Below are positions 24,814-36,132 of a stretch of 64,000 nucleotides of DNA, in pieces. The notes beneath the pieces are model-generated. The model was not told the origin of the DNA, did not search any database, and worked only from the letters and a program-made list of their open reading frames with translations. A program made the position numbers and the translations under genes. The stretch is from DASXMR01 sp036495525 (lineage in GTDB: Bacteria > Actinomycetota > Actinomycetes > Streptosporangiales > Streptosporangiaceae). The stretch lies in contig DASXMR010000006.1 of NCBI GenBank assembly GCA_036495525.1, positions 22,304-86,303 of the forward strand. Reading direction: 5' to 3'. Positions within the stretch are counted from its first letter, which is position 1. The number at the start of each line of letters is the position of its first letter.

Positions 24814-26031
24814 ATGAGCCGTCAGAGGGTGTTCACGGCGCTCGTGCTTACTGGCTTGCTGATACTCGCGGCCTGCAGTTCAGCCGGCCGGGCCAGGCCG
24901 GCCAGCAGCCACGCGGTCCGCGTCGCCAGCGTGGTCCGCGTCGGCCCTTACACCCAGGTGTTCGCGACTCCGCTGCCCGCTGACTCCGCGCAGGCCGATG
25001 TGCTGGAGGGCTTCCGTGAAGCCCAGGTGCTCTGGGAGGAATCGGAGAACGCCCAGCATCTCGACCCCAAGGTGCGCGGCTACGTGACCGGCGAGGCGCT
25101 CAGTCACCTGACCTCCGCCGTGCAGGCCGGCAAGCAACGCGACACCGTGCCCGCTGGGGTCGACCGGCTCTTCAATACGCGCGTCACCGCGATCACGGGG
25201 CCCGACGCGGTCATCGCCACCTGCGATGACGGCAGCAAGTTCAGGCAGCAGAACCCGCTCACCGGGCAGGTGGACGCGGACTTTCTTGGCACTCCGGCGC
25301 AGGATTACCTGTTCGAGACCTGGCGGATGGTCCGGCTAGACGGGCACTGGGCCATCTCCTCGTTCTCGTTCGCAGAGCTTCCGAGCCCTAGCGCGGAACC
25401 CTGCCAGCCGGGAATGACCGGGCCCGGGCCGGCCACCAAGCCCGATGTGCCCAGCCTGGTCCGGCAGATGAGGGCGACGACGCAGGCAGCCAGCAGCGTC
25501 CACGTCGACGGCACGATCCGGCAGGGCGCCAGGACCATCGGCGTGAACCTCGGCCTTACCCGGTCAGGCGATTTCTCGGGTCAGATCTCCGTGAACGGGG
25601 CGCGGGTCACCGTGCTGCGCACGCACGGCCACGTCTACCTGAGGCTCAGCGCCCCCTTCATTCGGCTGGAACACCTGCCCGCCACTGCCTGCCAGTTGTA
25701 CTGCGGTAAATACCTGGCGGTCCCGGCTGTGCAAGCGGCCGGGCTAGTGCGCGGACTGAACATGACCTCGATCGCCCGCTCGCTGATCGGCGGGCCGGTC
25801 AGCAAGATCAGGTACTACGGGGAGGTTACCTTTGGCGGCCAGCTGGCCTGGCTGCTGCAGGATCCCAGCCGGAACTCGATATACGTCGCGGCGCGCGGCA
25901 CGCCATATATCCTCGGCGAGGTCTCAGCGCCGCCGGGCAGCTACACCCTGAGCGTGACCCAGTGGAACGCGGTAAGGACTCCCGGCCTCCCGCCGCCCGG
26001 CAAGCTGGTGCAGCAGAGCCAGCTCGGCTGA
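24814..26031 (+). CDS. lipoprotein with LppX/LprAFG-like C-terminal domain
   Basis: A 405-aa lipoprotein with lipobox LAAC (Cys21). Residues 45-190 form a first domain that I do not recognise. From about residue 210, LVRQMRATTQAASSVHVDGT, GVNLGLTRSGDFSGQISVNG, VYLRLSAPF and LLQDPSRNSIYVAARGTPYI resemble the lipid-binding LppX/LprAFG-type fold of actinomycete lipoproteins. Such proteins carry lipids or lipoglycans outside the membrane. The start at 24814 (MSRQRVF) places the signal peptide correctly; the longer frame from 24772 does not. Confidence 0.75.
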   Translation: MSRQRVFTALVLTGLLILAACSSAGRARPASSHAVRVASVVRVGPYTQVFATPLPADSAQADVLEGFREAQVLWEESENAQHLDPKVRGYVTGEALSHLTSAVQAGKQRDTVPAGVDRLFNTRVTAITGPDAVIATCDDGSKFRQQNPLTGQVDADFLGTPAQDYLFETWRMVRLDGHWAISSFSFAELPSPSAEPCQPGMTGPGPATKPDVPSLVRQMRATTQAASSVHVDGTIRQGARTIGVNLGLTRSGDFSGQISVNGARVTVLRTHGHVYLRLSAPFIRLEHLPATACQLYCGKYLAVPAVQAAGLVRGLNMTSIARSLIGGPVSKIRYYGEVTFGGQLAWLLQDPSRNSIYVAARGTPYILGEVSAPPGSYTLSVTQWNAVRTPGLPPPGKLVQQSQLG

Positions 26032-26048
26032 CTACGGTCCCGCTGGCG

Positions 26049-26486
26049 TTACAGGCCGGGAAGGTTGACCACGATCGCTTCCTGGGTGGACCGGGCGATG
26101 ACCACGACCGCTTCGGTGTCGGACGGGTTCTCCTCCCGGTGCGGCGCGTGCGGCGGAACCCAGACGTAGTCACCAGGGCTGGTCTCCAGCCGGATCAGCT
26201 CGCCCGACGCCGGATCGCGGTAGACGAAGACCGGGTGCCCGGCCGCGACGAAGATGCCGGTCTCCGAGTCGCCGTGATGGTGATCGCCGGAGGAGACATC
26301 GGGCGGCAGCACGGTTCGCCCCATCCACAGCGCCTGCGCACCGGTGAGCTCGCCCGAGATCGCCGCGGTCCTGATCATGCCGCTGGTCTGCGCGGTGGCT
26401 GCTGACAGTGCACTGGAGCTGATCAGCCGCAGGCTCGCAGCGCGCGGCTGATCAGCGGCGGTCTGCTCCCCGGCCGAGCCCGTCAC
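26049..26486 (-). CDS. cupin-domain protein
   Basis: A 145-aa single-cupin protein. Cupin motif 1 carries the histidines of GDHHHGDSETGIFVAAG, and motif 2 is SPGDYVWVPPHAPHREEN, together giving a plausible metal site. The function is unassigned; relatives are often annotated as cupin-fold metal-binding proteins. It begins 13 bp after the msrB stop, so the two are probably co-transcribed. Confidence 0.85.
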   Translation of the reverse strand: MTGSAGEQTAADQPRAASLRLISSSALSAATAQTSGMIRTAAISGELTGAQALWMGRTVLPPDVSSGDHHHGDSETGIFVAAGHPVFVYRDPASGELIRLETSPGDYVWVPPHAPHREENPSDTEAVVVIARSTQEAIVVNLPGL

Positions 26487-26499
26487 GGCGGCGGCCCCG

Positions 26500-26934
26500 T
26501 CAGGACTGCTGGCCGTCGCCGGCTGCCTGGCCGTCCCCGGCCGGCTCGAGCGTCAGCGAGACGGAGTTGATGCACCACCGCTGGTCGGTGGGAACGTCGT
26601 AGCCCTCGCCTTCGAACACGTGACCGAGGTGGGAGTCGCAGTTCGCGCACCTGACCTCGGTCCTGGCCCGGCCGAGCGAGCGGTCCTCGATCAGCACGAC
26701 GGCGTCGCCCTCGGACGGCTGGTAGAAGCTCGGCCAGCCGCAGTGCGACTCGAACTTGGCGTCCGAGGTGAACAGCTTTGCCCCGCAGGCCCGGCAGCGG
26801 TACACGCCGCGGGTCTTGGTGTCGGTGTACTCGCCGGTGAACGGCGCCTCCGTGCCCGCCTGGCGCAGCACGTGGTACTCAGCCGGGCTGAGCCGCTGCT
26901 TCCACTCGGCTTCGGACAGCTGCGTTTTTGCCAT
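26500..26934 (-). CDS. msrB: peptide-methionine (R)-S-oxide reductase MsrB
   Basis: A 144-aa MsrB that repairs oxidised methionine (R-sulfoxide). Zinc-binding Cys47/Cys50 and Cys96/Cys99, catalytic Cys121 in RWCINSVSL, and Cys65 in FESHCGWPSF (resolving position) are all present. The length matches free-standing MsrB. It leads a probable two-gene operon with the cupin protein, consistent with a stress-response role. Confidence 0.95.
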   Translation of the reverse strand: MAKTQLSEAEWKQRLSPAEYHVLRQAGTEAPFTGEYTDTKTRGVYRCRACGAKLFTSDAKFESHCGWPSFYQPSEGDAVVLIEDRSLGRARTEVRCANCDSHLGHVFEGEGYDVPTDQRWCINSVSLTLEPAGDGQAAGDGQQS

Positions 26935-26964
26935 GCAGTGAGGGTACCCGCCGGCTGCCCGGCC

Positions 26965-27648
26965 TCAGCTGGTGAAGGTGCCCGATCCCGCCTTGGCCCG
27001 CCAGGGCAGTATCCCGCCGTCGACATCGTCGGCGTTGAGGAAGCGGAACAGGATCGCGGCCGCGCCGCCGGCGAGCACGCTGGCGAGCAGGTAGATCCAG
27101 ATGTTGGCCCAGCTGAGCAGTCCAAGCACGGTGGCGCCGAACGCCACTGCCGGGTTGAAGGCGCCACCGCTCACCGCGCCGACGGCCAGCGAGCCGGCCG
27201 TGACCGTGAAGCCGATCGCGAGCCCGAAGAAGTGATTGTTCGGCTGGTCCCTGCTGGTGGCCACGTTGAGCACCACGTAGACCAGGAAGAAGGTAAAGAT
27301 AAATTCGGCGAAGAACGCGGCCGCAATGGTGCGACCCGGCAGTGACAGGGTCCGGACGAGCTGGGGGTTGATGATGAAGCCCGCGGTCCACGCGGCCACG
27401 AGCGCGCCAGCTAGCTGAGCGACCCAGTAGCGGAGCATCTGCGCCATCGTCAGCCGGCCACGCAGATACACGCCGAGCGAAACGGCGGGGTTGTAGTGCC
27501 CGCCGGAGATGTGCCCACCGGCGTAGATCAGCACCATGTACACGGCGCCGATCGCCAGCGCGGCCTGCGGCTGGCCGCTCAGCGCCACGCAGCCCACCGT
27601 GAAGACGAGGCCGAAGGAGCCGATGAACTCAGTAATGTAGCTGCGCAT
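26965..27648 (-). CDS. MIP/aquaporin-family channel with Val in place of the selectivity Arg
   Basis: A 227-aa six-helix channel with both NPA boxes: 53-55 in GGHYNPAVSLG and 165-167 in GGAFNPAVAFG. In classical aquaporins and GlpF the second NPA is followed by Arg, which forms the ar/R selectivity filter; here it is Val. The pore may therefore be wider or less polar and pass solutes other than water. AGGGAG lies 8 bp before the ATG. The gene stands alone, downstream of valS. Confidence 0.9.
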   Translation of the reverse strand: MRSYITEFIGSFGLVFTVGCVALSGQPQAALAIGAVYMVLIYAGGHISGGHYNPAVSLGVYLRGRLTMAQMLRYWVAQLAGALVAAWTAGFIINPQLVRTLSLPGRTIAAAFFAEFIFTFFLVYVVLNVATSRDQPNNHFFGLAIGFTVTAGSLAVGAVSGGAFNPAVAFGATVLGLLSWANIWIYLLASVLAGGAAAILFRFLNADDVDGGILPWRAKAGSGTFTS

Positions 27649-27733
27649 TGGTCACTCCCTGCGGCATCCCGTGAGCGGGCCGGGCTGGCGGGCTGGACAT
27701 CTGGCGGCCATTGTGCAGTTTAACGAGCGCTGA

Positions 27734-30437
27734 TCAGATACTCAGCCGGAACTGCAATGCCGCTTCCGCGCCGTCCCCGCCGGGCAGCAGCTCGGTGGCG
27801 ACCACCCGCCCGGCCGCCTGCACGTCCGGCAGCACTTCGGCCAGCGCCGACAGAGCCGCCTGCGGGCCGCGGGCGGTGAGCAGCGCGGCCGGCGCGCGCA
27901 TCGGCAGCTTCGCCTCCGACTTGGCCTTGCGTACCGCGGCGATGGCGGCCGCCGCAGCGTCCAGCGCCGTGCTGTCGGGCGCGCCGGCTGCCCTGAGCGC
28001 CGCGGCGTCGGGCCAGGTCGACCGGTGCACTGAACCGTGCTGCCCCGGCCACCACGACCAGATCTCCTCGGTCACGAACGGCAGGAACGGCGCGAGCAGC
28101 CGCACGGCCGCCGACAGCGCCGCGCGCAGCGTGGCCACTGCCGAGTCAGCTGCGGCCGGGCCGCGCTCGCCGTACGCCCTGGGCTTCGCCAGCTCCAGGT
28201 AGTCGTCGCAGAACTGCCAGAAGAACCGCTCGGCCTCGGCTAGCGCCCTGGCCTGGTCGTAGTCCTCGAAGGCCGCCGTGCACGCCTCGCTCACGGTGGC
28301 GAGCCGGCGCAGCAGCGCGCGGTCCAGCGGCTCGGTGATCAGTGTTGCGTCGAGCTCGCCCCGACTGGCCTGGCCGGCCCGCGCCGCCGCAGACTGATCA
28401 TCGCCCGGCTCATCATCGCCCGGCCGACCGTCGCCGAGGCCGAGCACGAACCTGGCGGCGTTGAGCAGCTTGACCGCCAGCCGCCGGCCGATCCTGAGCT
28501 GCGCCTGGTCGAACGTCGTGTCCACGCCAAGCCGGGCGCTGGCGGCCCAGTAACGGACCGCGTCCGTTCCGTATTGGTCGAGCACGTCGGCAGGAGTAAC
28601 CGCGTTGCCTGAGGACTTGCCCATCTTCTTGCGATCCGGGTCGAGAATCCAGCCGGAGATCGCCACGTGCCGCCAGGGCAGGCTGCCCGCCAGCGCATGC
28701 GAGCGCAGCACGCAGTAGAACAGCCAGGTCCTGATGATCTCGTGCGCCTGCGGGTGCAGGTCCATCGGGAACACCCGCCGGAACAAATCCTCGTCCGTGC
28801 TCCAGCCGCCGGTAATCTGCGGGGTCAGCGAGGACGTCGCCCAGGTGTCCATCACGTCCTGCTCGCCGGCGAACCCGCCGGGCCTGCCGCGCTGCTCTGC
28901 CGGGTACCCGGGCGGCACCTCAGCGGCCGGGTCGACAGGCAGGCTGGCGTCATCCGGCACGATCGGCGAGCCGTAGTCCGGTGCCCCGTCCGCGTCCAGC
29001 CGGTACCATAGCGGGATCGGCACGCCCAGGTAGCGCTGGCGGCTGATCAGCCAGTCGCCTGCCAGGCCGGTCACCCAGTTCTCGTACCTGGCGCGCATCC
29101 GCTCCGGATGCCAGCACAGCTCGCGCCCGCGGCGCAGCAGCTCAGCCTGCAATGCCGGGTCGCGGCCGCCGTTCCTGACATACCACTGCCGGGTGGTGAT
29201 GATCTCCAGCGGCGCGTCGCCCTTCTCGTAGAACTTCACCGGGTGCTCGACTGGCACAGGCTCGCCGCGCAGCTGCCCGGCAGCCGCGAGCAGCTCGGTC
29301 ACCCGGCGCCTCGCCGTGCTGACCCGCAGGCCGGCCAGCTGCGCGTAGGCGGCCCGGCCGGCCGCGGTCAGGCCGGGCGGCGGGTCGGCCAGCAGCCGGC
29401 CGTCCTGGCCGATCACCGGGCGGGTGTCCAGCTGCAGCTCGCGCCACCAGGTCACGTCCGCCGTGTCGCCGAACGTGCACACCATCGCCAGGCCGGTGCC
29501 CTTGTCCGGGTCGGCCAGCCGGTGCGCCAGCACCGGCACGCGCGCACCGAAGACCGGCGTGCTGACGCGCGTTCCGATCAGGTCGCGGTAGCGCTCGTCG
29601 GCTGGGTGCGCGACCAGCGCCACGCAGCCGGGCAGCAGCTCGGGCCTGGTGGTGGCCACGAGGGCCTCGGCGCTGCTGTCATGACCCGGCTGCCCGGCAT
29701 CGGGGCTGGCATCCTGATCGGCGCTGCCGTCCGGGCGGAAGGCAAGCCGCCAGTAGGCGCCAGGCAGCGGCCGGTCCTCGATCTCCGCCTGTGCCACGGC
29801 GGTGCCGAACGTCACATCCCACAGCACCGGCGCCTCGGCGGAATACGCGTCTCCGCTGGCCAGGTCGCGCAGGAAGGCGCGCTGCGAGATCGCGGCCGGG
29901 TAGTCCCCGATCGTCCGGTAGCAGGTGCTCCAGTCCACGGACAGGCCGACGCGCCGCCAGGCCAGCTCGTACTCGCGCTCGTCGGCGTCCATCAGCTCGC
30001 GGCACAGCTCGACGAAGTTGCGCCGGGACACCGGGCGCTGCTGGTCAGGCCGGGTGGCCCGGCGGCCGGCCGGTGGCGACAGGCCGGGCTCGTAGGGCAG
30101 CGAGGGATCGCACCGGATGCCGAAGTAGTTCTGCACCCGGCGCTCAGTAGTCAGCCCGTTGTCATCCCAGCCGACCGGGTAGTACACCGCCTTGCCGCGC
30201 ATGCGCCAGAAGCGGGCGAAGGTGTCGGCGTGGGTGTAGGAGAAGATGTGCCCGATGTGCAGCGTGCCGCTGGCAGTCAGCGGCGGCGTGTCGATCGAGT
30301 AGACCTGATCCCGGCTCGCAGTCCGGTCAAACTTGTACTACGCAGTCCCTGTCCCACGCGCGCGACCACTTCTCCTCGAGACCCTCGAGCGATGGCCTGG
30401 CGGGCACGATGCTGGCGGGGCGGGACTGTGCGCTCAT
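27734..30437 (-). CDS. valS: valyl-tRNA synthetase, with a +1 frameshift near codon 36
   Basis: Class I synthetase charging tRNA-Val. The ATG at 30437 opens MSAQSRPASIVP and LEGLEEKWSRAWDRD, then hits a stop. One base later the frame continues FDRTASRDQVYSIDTPPLTA, the HIGH motif LHIGHIF, GWDDNGLTTERRVQNYFG, KKMGKSSGN (KMSKS equivalent) and the anticodon-binding domain to 27734. The 2704-nt span is one base longer than 900 codons. Removing one base in the GTAGTAC run near 30340-30345 restores the whole protein. As valS is normally essential, either this is an assembly error, or a second valS exists elsewhere. Confidence 0.85.
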
Positions 30438-30570
30438 GGCCGGAAGTGTAACGCCCCGGCGCCGCGCGGCCGAGGTATTTCCGGTCGGTCTGCCCGGCCG
30501 ACGCCCACCGCCCCGGCCGGGCTGAGCCACCAGCGTCGCGAGCGCCTGCCGGCGTACTCCGGATGCGAGG

Positions 30571-30599
30571 GCAGGACGTCTCTTAGTCGAGACGCCTGC
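30571..30599. promoter_or_regulatory. hairpin in the valS / secreted-protein divergent region
   Basis: GCAGGaCGTCTC (30571-30582) pairs with GAGACGCCTGC (30589-30599) around the 6-nt loop TTAGTC, with one bulged base. It lies about 65 bp before the start of the secreted repeat protein. It could be an operator or an RNA leader structure. Confidence 0.4.
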
Positions 30600-30662
30600 A
30601 CAGTGGCTGCCCGCACCCTGGAATGACGCCTCGCCCAGACCGGCTTCAGGCAGGGGCTGACC

Positions 30663-31841
30663 ATGAGGGTGACCGTCAGGATCGCGCGGGCATCGGCCGC
30701 CATTCTCGCCGTCGTGCTGCTCACGGGTACGGGCGCAGGCGTGCCCGCCGCCCGCGCCGCGGCCGGAGCAGGGCCGAGAGGGGCTGTGCCAGCGGCGCCG
30801 CTCAGCACGCCGGTGCCCAACCCCGGCCCTGGCGCGGGGCTGACGGCGGTGACGTGCATCTCGGCGCGAAGCTGCTGGGCCGTCGGGAGCTACAGCCCCG
30901 TCCCAGGGCACAGTTCGAATGAGGCCCTGCATTGGAACGGGAGCACCTGGTCCGTCGTCGCCACGCCCGATGGTGGAACTGCCGCGACGGACCACAACGT
31001 GCTGTATGGCGTCGCCTGCGTCGGGCCAGCCGACTGCTGGGCAGTCGGAATCTCTTCCCCGTTCCCGTATCAGACCAGCGAGGGCCAGATCCTGCACTGG
31101 AACGGGCACACCTGGTCCCTGGTCAAGCTCCCCGACGCTGACAGCGACGCCTCGTTGTTCGCTGTCCAGTGCCCGGCCCGCAGCGAATGCCAGGCCATCG
31201 GACGGCTGGACGGGAACGGCAGCGGCCGGGCGGTGATCCTGCGGTGGAACGGGAAACTCTGGTCTGCCGTCGCCCTGCCGCTCAGCCGCGCCAGTGCCCT
31301 CGCCGGCCTGGCGTGCGTATCGCCGACGGACTGCCGGATCGTCGGGAACAGGGACGGAAAAGGCGAGGCTTTCCACTGGAACGGCCGCCGTTGGTCGGTC
31401 GCGGCGGCTCCGAGGCGCGAGTTCGGCTCTAACGGCCTTGCCTGTACCTCGGCGAGGAACTGCTGGACAGCCGGAAAGACAGCGGCGCAGCACTGGAACG
31501 GTGCCCGCTGGTCTGTCGTCGCTACGCCGCGAAAGCCGCGGGTGGCTAACACCGGCGGCATCGCGTGTACCTGGCGGAAGAACTGCTGGGCGATGGAGGA
31601 GTACTTCGGCGCCGGCGGGACTGGACTGAACCTGGCCATCCACTGGAACGGGACCAGCTGGTCCAAGGTATCGATGCCCCAGGCAGGCGGCACGGGACCG
31701 GACGTCGGAACCTTGCTGACCGGCGTTACCTGCACGTCATCGAGCAACTGCCTGGCGGTCGGGCGGGCTAGCGTGAATTCCGGCGAAGACCTGGTCAATG
31801 AGGCCGTGCACTGGAACGGGACCAGGTGGTCGGCTGGATAG
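30663..31841 (+). CDS. secreted seven-repeat, cysteine-paired protein (probable beta-propeller)
   Basis: A 392-aa exported protein. The signal peptide ends near residue 33 (PAARAAAG). A Pro/Gly-rich linker leads to seven repeats of about 45-50 residues. Each has a C-x5-C pair (CISARSC, CVGPADC, CPARSEC, CVSPTDC, CTSARNC, CTWRKNC, CTSSSNC), usually followed by WAVG-like residues, and each ends in a WNG-x2-WS motif. The seventh repeat ends the protein exactly. Seven such modules suggest a seven-bladed propeller with one disulfide per blade. No enzymatic motif is seen; binding of a surface ligand is plausible. Similar repeat proteins are common in this group of actinomycetes. Confidence 0.8.
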   Translation: MRVTVRIARASAAILAVVLLTGTGAGVPAARAAAGAGPRGAVPAAPLSTPVPNPGPGAGLTAVTCISARSCWAVGSYSPVPGHSSNEALHWNGSTWSVVATPDGGTAATDHNVLYGVACVGPADCWAVGISSPFPYQTSEGQILHWNGHTWSLVKLPDADSDASLFAVQCPARSECQAIGRLDGNGSGRAVILRWNGKLWSAVALPLSRASALAGLACVSPTDCRIVGNRDGKGEAFHWNGRRWSVAAAPRREFGSNGLACTSARNCWTAGKTAAQHWNGARWSVVATPRKPRVANTGGIACTWRKNCWAMEEYFGAGGTGLNLAIHWNGTSWSKVSMPQAGGTGPDVGTLLTGVTCTSSSNCLAVGRASVNSGEDLVNEAVHWNGTRWSAG

Positions 31842-31920
31842 CCGGCCGCCCGGTGGCCTGCCGGTGACCTGCGCACGGCATTGGTGACTGCGCGATTTCC
31901 GCCTGGGCCACTGGCAGGCG

Positions 31921-34068
<2,148 letters not shown>

Positions 34069-34126
34069 TCGCGGTACTCCTCAGCTCAGCAGCGGTCGGG
34101 GCGGCGGGCCAGCAGGCAGGCGGCCG

Positions 34127-35047
34127 TCAGCGGCGGCGCAGCCGCACGTCGAGCGAGTCGCGCAGCGCATCGCCGATGAGGTTGCAGGCCATGACCACCA
34201 GGACGATGCACAGGCCGACGGGGAAGACGAGCCACCAGTACCCGTCCTGCAGGTACTGGATGCCGTTGGACAGCATGTCGCCCCAGTCCTGACTCGGGAA
34301 GTGCAGGCCGAAGCCGAGGAAACCGAGGAAGGCGATGGCGAGGATCGCATCGGCCACGTTGAAGGTCACGTTGACGATGATCACGCCGAACGCGTTGGGG
34401 ATCAGGTGCCTGGCGATCAGCCGGCCCTGGCTGGCCCCTGCTGTCCTCGCCGCCGAGACGAAGTCCCTGACCCGCAGCGTCAGCACCTCGCCCCGGACCA
34501 GCCTGGCCGGCACCAGCCAGGTGAAGCCGCCGATGATGAGGCTCAGCCCGAGCACTGACGCACCGTACTTGACGGCCACGATGAGCACGATGAACAGGAA
34601 CGGGATGGACAGGAAAATGTCGACGATGCGCATCATGATCGAGTCGACGATGCCTCCGGCCAGGCCGGCGATGGCGCCCCACAGTGAGCCGATCACGATG
34701 GCCAGCACGGCCGAGAAGAAGCCGACCTGCAAGGCGGCCTGGCCGCCCTTCATCAGCAGGGCAAGCTCATCGAAGCCCTCGTCGGTCGTGCCAAGCGGGT
34801 GCCCGCCACCAGGCGGCAGGTCGGTGTTCAGCAGGCTGGTGCTGAGCACGTTGCCGTGGTAGACCAGCGGCCCGAGGAAACAGAAGACGACGAAGAAGAT
34901 CAGGATGGCGACCCCCGCCAGGGCTAGCTTGTTCTGCGCGAACTCGCGGAAGGCGAGCCGCCAGCCGCTCTGGATCGGCCCGATCTCACCGCCTTCCGGG
35001 GCTCGGGTGATGTCGAGCGGCGCGAGCGGTGAAGCGATGTTCGTCAC
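34127..35047 (-). CDS. peptide ABC transporter permease (DppC/OppC type)
   Basis: A 306-aa permease with an N-terminal OppC_N region (SGWRLAFREFAQNKLALAGV) and about six membrane helices. The cytoplasmic coupling motif FVSAARTAGASQGRLIARHL precedes IPNAFGVIIVN, the EAA loop that docks on the ATPase. GTG start with AGGAGA ribosome-binding site. It lies between the other permease and the fused ATPase of the same operon. Confidence 0.93.
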   Translation of the reverse strand: MTNIASPLAPLDITRAPEGGEIGPIQSGWRLAFREFAQNKLALAGVAILIFFVVFCFLGPLVYHGNVLSTSLLNTDLPPGGGHPLGTTDEGFDELALLMKGGQAALQVGFFSAVLAIVIGSLWGAIAGLAGGIVDSIMMRIVDIFLSIPFLFIVLIVAVKYGASVLGLSLIIGGFTWLVPARLVRGEVLTLRVRDFVSAARTAGASQGRLIARHLIPNAFGVIIVNVTFNVADAILAIAFLGFLGFGLHFPSQDWGDMLSNGIQYLQDGYWWLVFPVGLCIVLVVMACNLIGDALRDSLDVRLRRR

Positions 35048-35073
35048 GGGGTCTCCTGGTGTCTCAGCAGCCC

Positions 35074-36021
35074 TCAGGCGAGCCTGATCCGGGGGTCGGC
35101 AACGGTGAGCGCTACGTCAGCCACGAGGTTGCCGATCACCGTCAGGACGGCGCCGAACAGCACGTAGCCGAGGAGCACGTTGTAGTCAACGTTGTTGAGG
35201 CTGTTGAAGAAGAGCAGCCCGAGGCCCTGGTAGTTGTAGATCGTCTCGGTGATGAGATTGCCGGTCAGCAGAAACGGGATGGACAGGCCGACCAGGGTGA
35301 TCATCGGCAGGCAGGCGTTGCGCAGCAAGTGCCGGTACAGGACCAGGCGCTCGGGCAGGCCCTTGGCCTTGGACGCCCTGATGTAGTCCTGGGCCAGCGT
35401 GTCGATCGCGGTAGAGCGCATGTACCGGGAGAAGCCAGCGACGCTGATCAGCGTGAGGGTCGCGATGGGCAGCGTCATGGCGTGCCAGTCGACCATGACT
35501 CGCCAGAGCGATAGTGACTGGCTCGCCTCGAAGCTGAACACGTGCAGGGTCAGCGCGAACACGTAGATCAGGATCAGCGCGAGGAAGAACAGCGGCATCG
35601 CGTAGATGGTGAAGGCCGCTGAGGTGGCAATCACGTCGCCCAGCGTGTTGCGGCGGACTGCCTGGTAGATCCCGAGCGGCACGGCGATCAGCAGCGCAAG
35701 GACCAGCGAGATGATCGAGAGGTAGGCGCTGCGCGCGACTCGCTCCCTGAACAGCGCGGTGACGCTCTGATTGACCTTGTATGAGTGGCCGAGGTTGCCG
35801 TGCAGCATCAGCCACATGTAGTGGCCGTACTGCGCGATCCACGGCCGGTCGAAGCCGTTGTCCTTGTTCCAGGCCACGATCGCCGAGTGGGTCGCCTTGG
35901 GCCCGAGGACGTCGACGGCCGGTGACGGATAGATCAGGTGCAGCAGGAGGAAAACGAAGATGGTGACGCCGAACACGACGATGACTGAGGTGAGCAACCT
36001 GCGGATCAGGTAGGCGGTCAC
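35074..36021 (-). CDS. peptide ABC transporter permease (DppB/OppB type)
   Basis: A 315-aa permease: N-terminal helix LIRRLLTSVIVVFGVTIFVF, a large periplasmic segment, then the DppB core with coupling loop DYIRASKAKGLPERLVLYRH and the C-terminal TIYNYQGLGLLFFNSL motif. The GTG at 36021 has AAGGAG upstream. A 19-bp hairpin separates it from the upstream binding-protein gene, so it is probably expressed at a lower level than that gene. Confidence 0.93.
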   Translation of the reverse strand: MTAYLIRRLLTSVIVVFGVTIFVFLLLHLIYPSPAVDVLGPKATHSAIVAWNKDNGFDRPWIAQYGHYMWLMLHGNLGHSYKVNQSVTALFRERVARSAYLSIISLVLALLIAVPLGIYQAVRRNTLGDVIATSAAFTIYAMPLFFLALILIYVFALTLHVFSFEASQSLSLWRVMVDWHAMTLPIATLTLISVAGFSRYMRSTAIDTLAQDYIRASKAKGLPERLVLYRHLLRNACLPMITLVGLSIPFLLTGNLITETIYNYQGLGLLFFNSLNNVDYNVLLGYVLFGAVLTVIGNLVADVALTVADPRIRLA

Positions 36022-36081
36022 CGGCCTGCTCCTTCTCTACTGGCCCCGGCGGATGGACACGAAGGTGAGGTCACGCTGGCC

Positions 36082-36123
36082 GCCGGCAGCCCGTGCCCGG
36101 CTCAGGCCGGGCACGGGCTGCCG
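36082..36123 (-). terminator. intercistronic hairpin in peptide-transporter operon
   Basis: A perfect 19-bp stem: 36082-36100 (starts CCGGCAGCCCG) pairs with 36105-36123 around the 4-nt loop TCAG. It begins 9 bases after the binding-protein stop and ends about 60 bases before the permease start. It probably acts as a partial terminator or mRNA stabiliser, keeping binding protein in excess over the membrane components. Confidence 0.75.
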
Positions 36124-36132
36124 GACGAGCGG

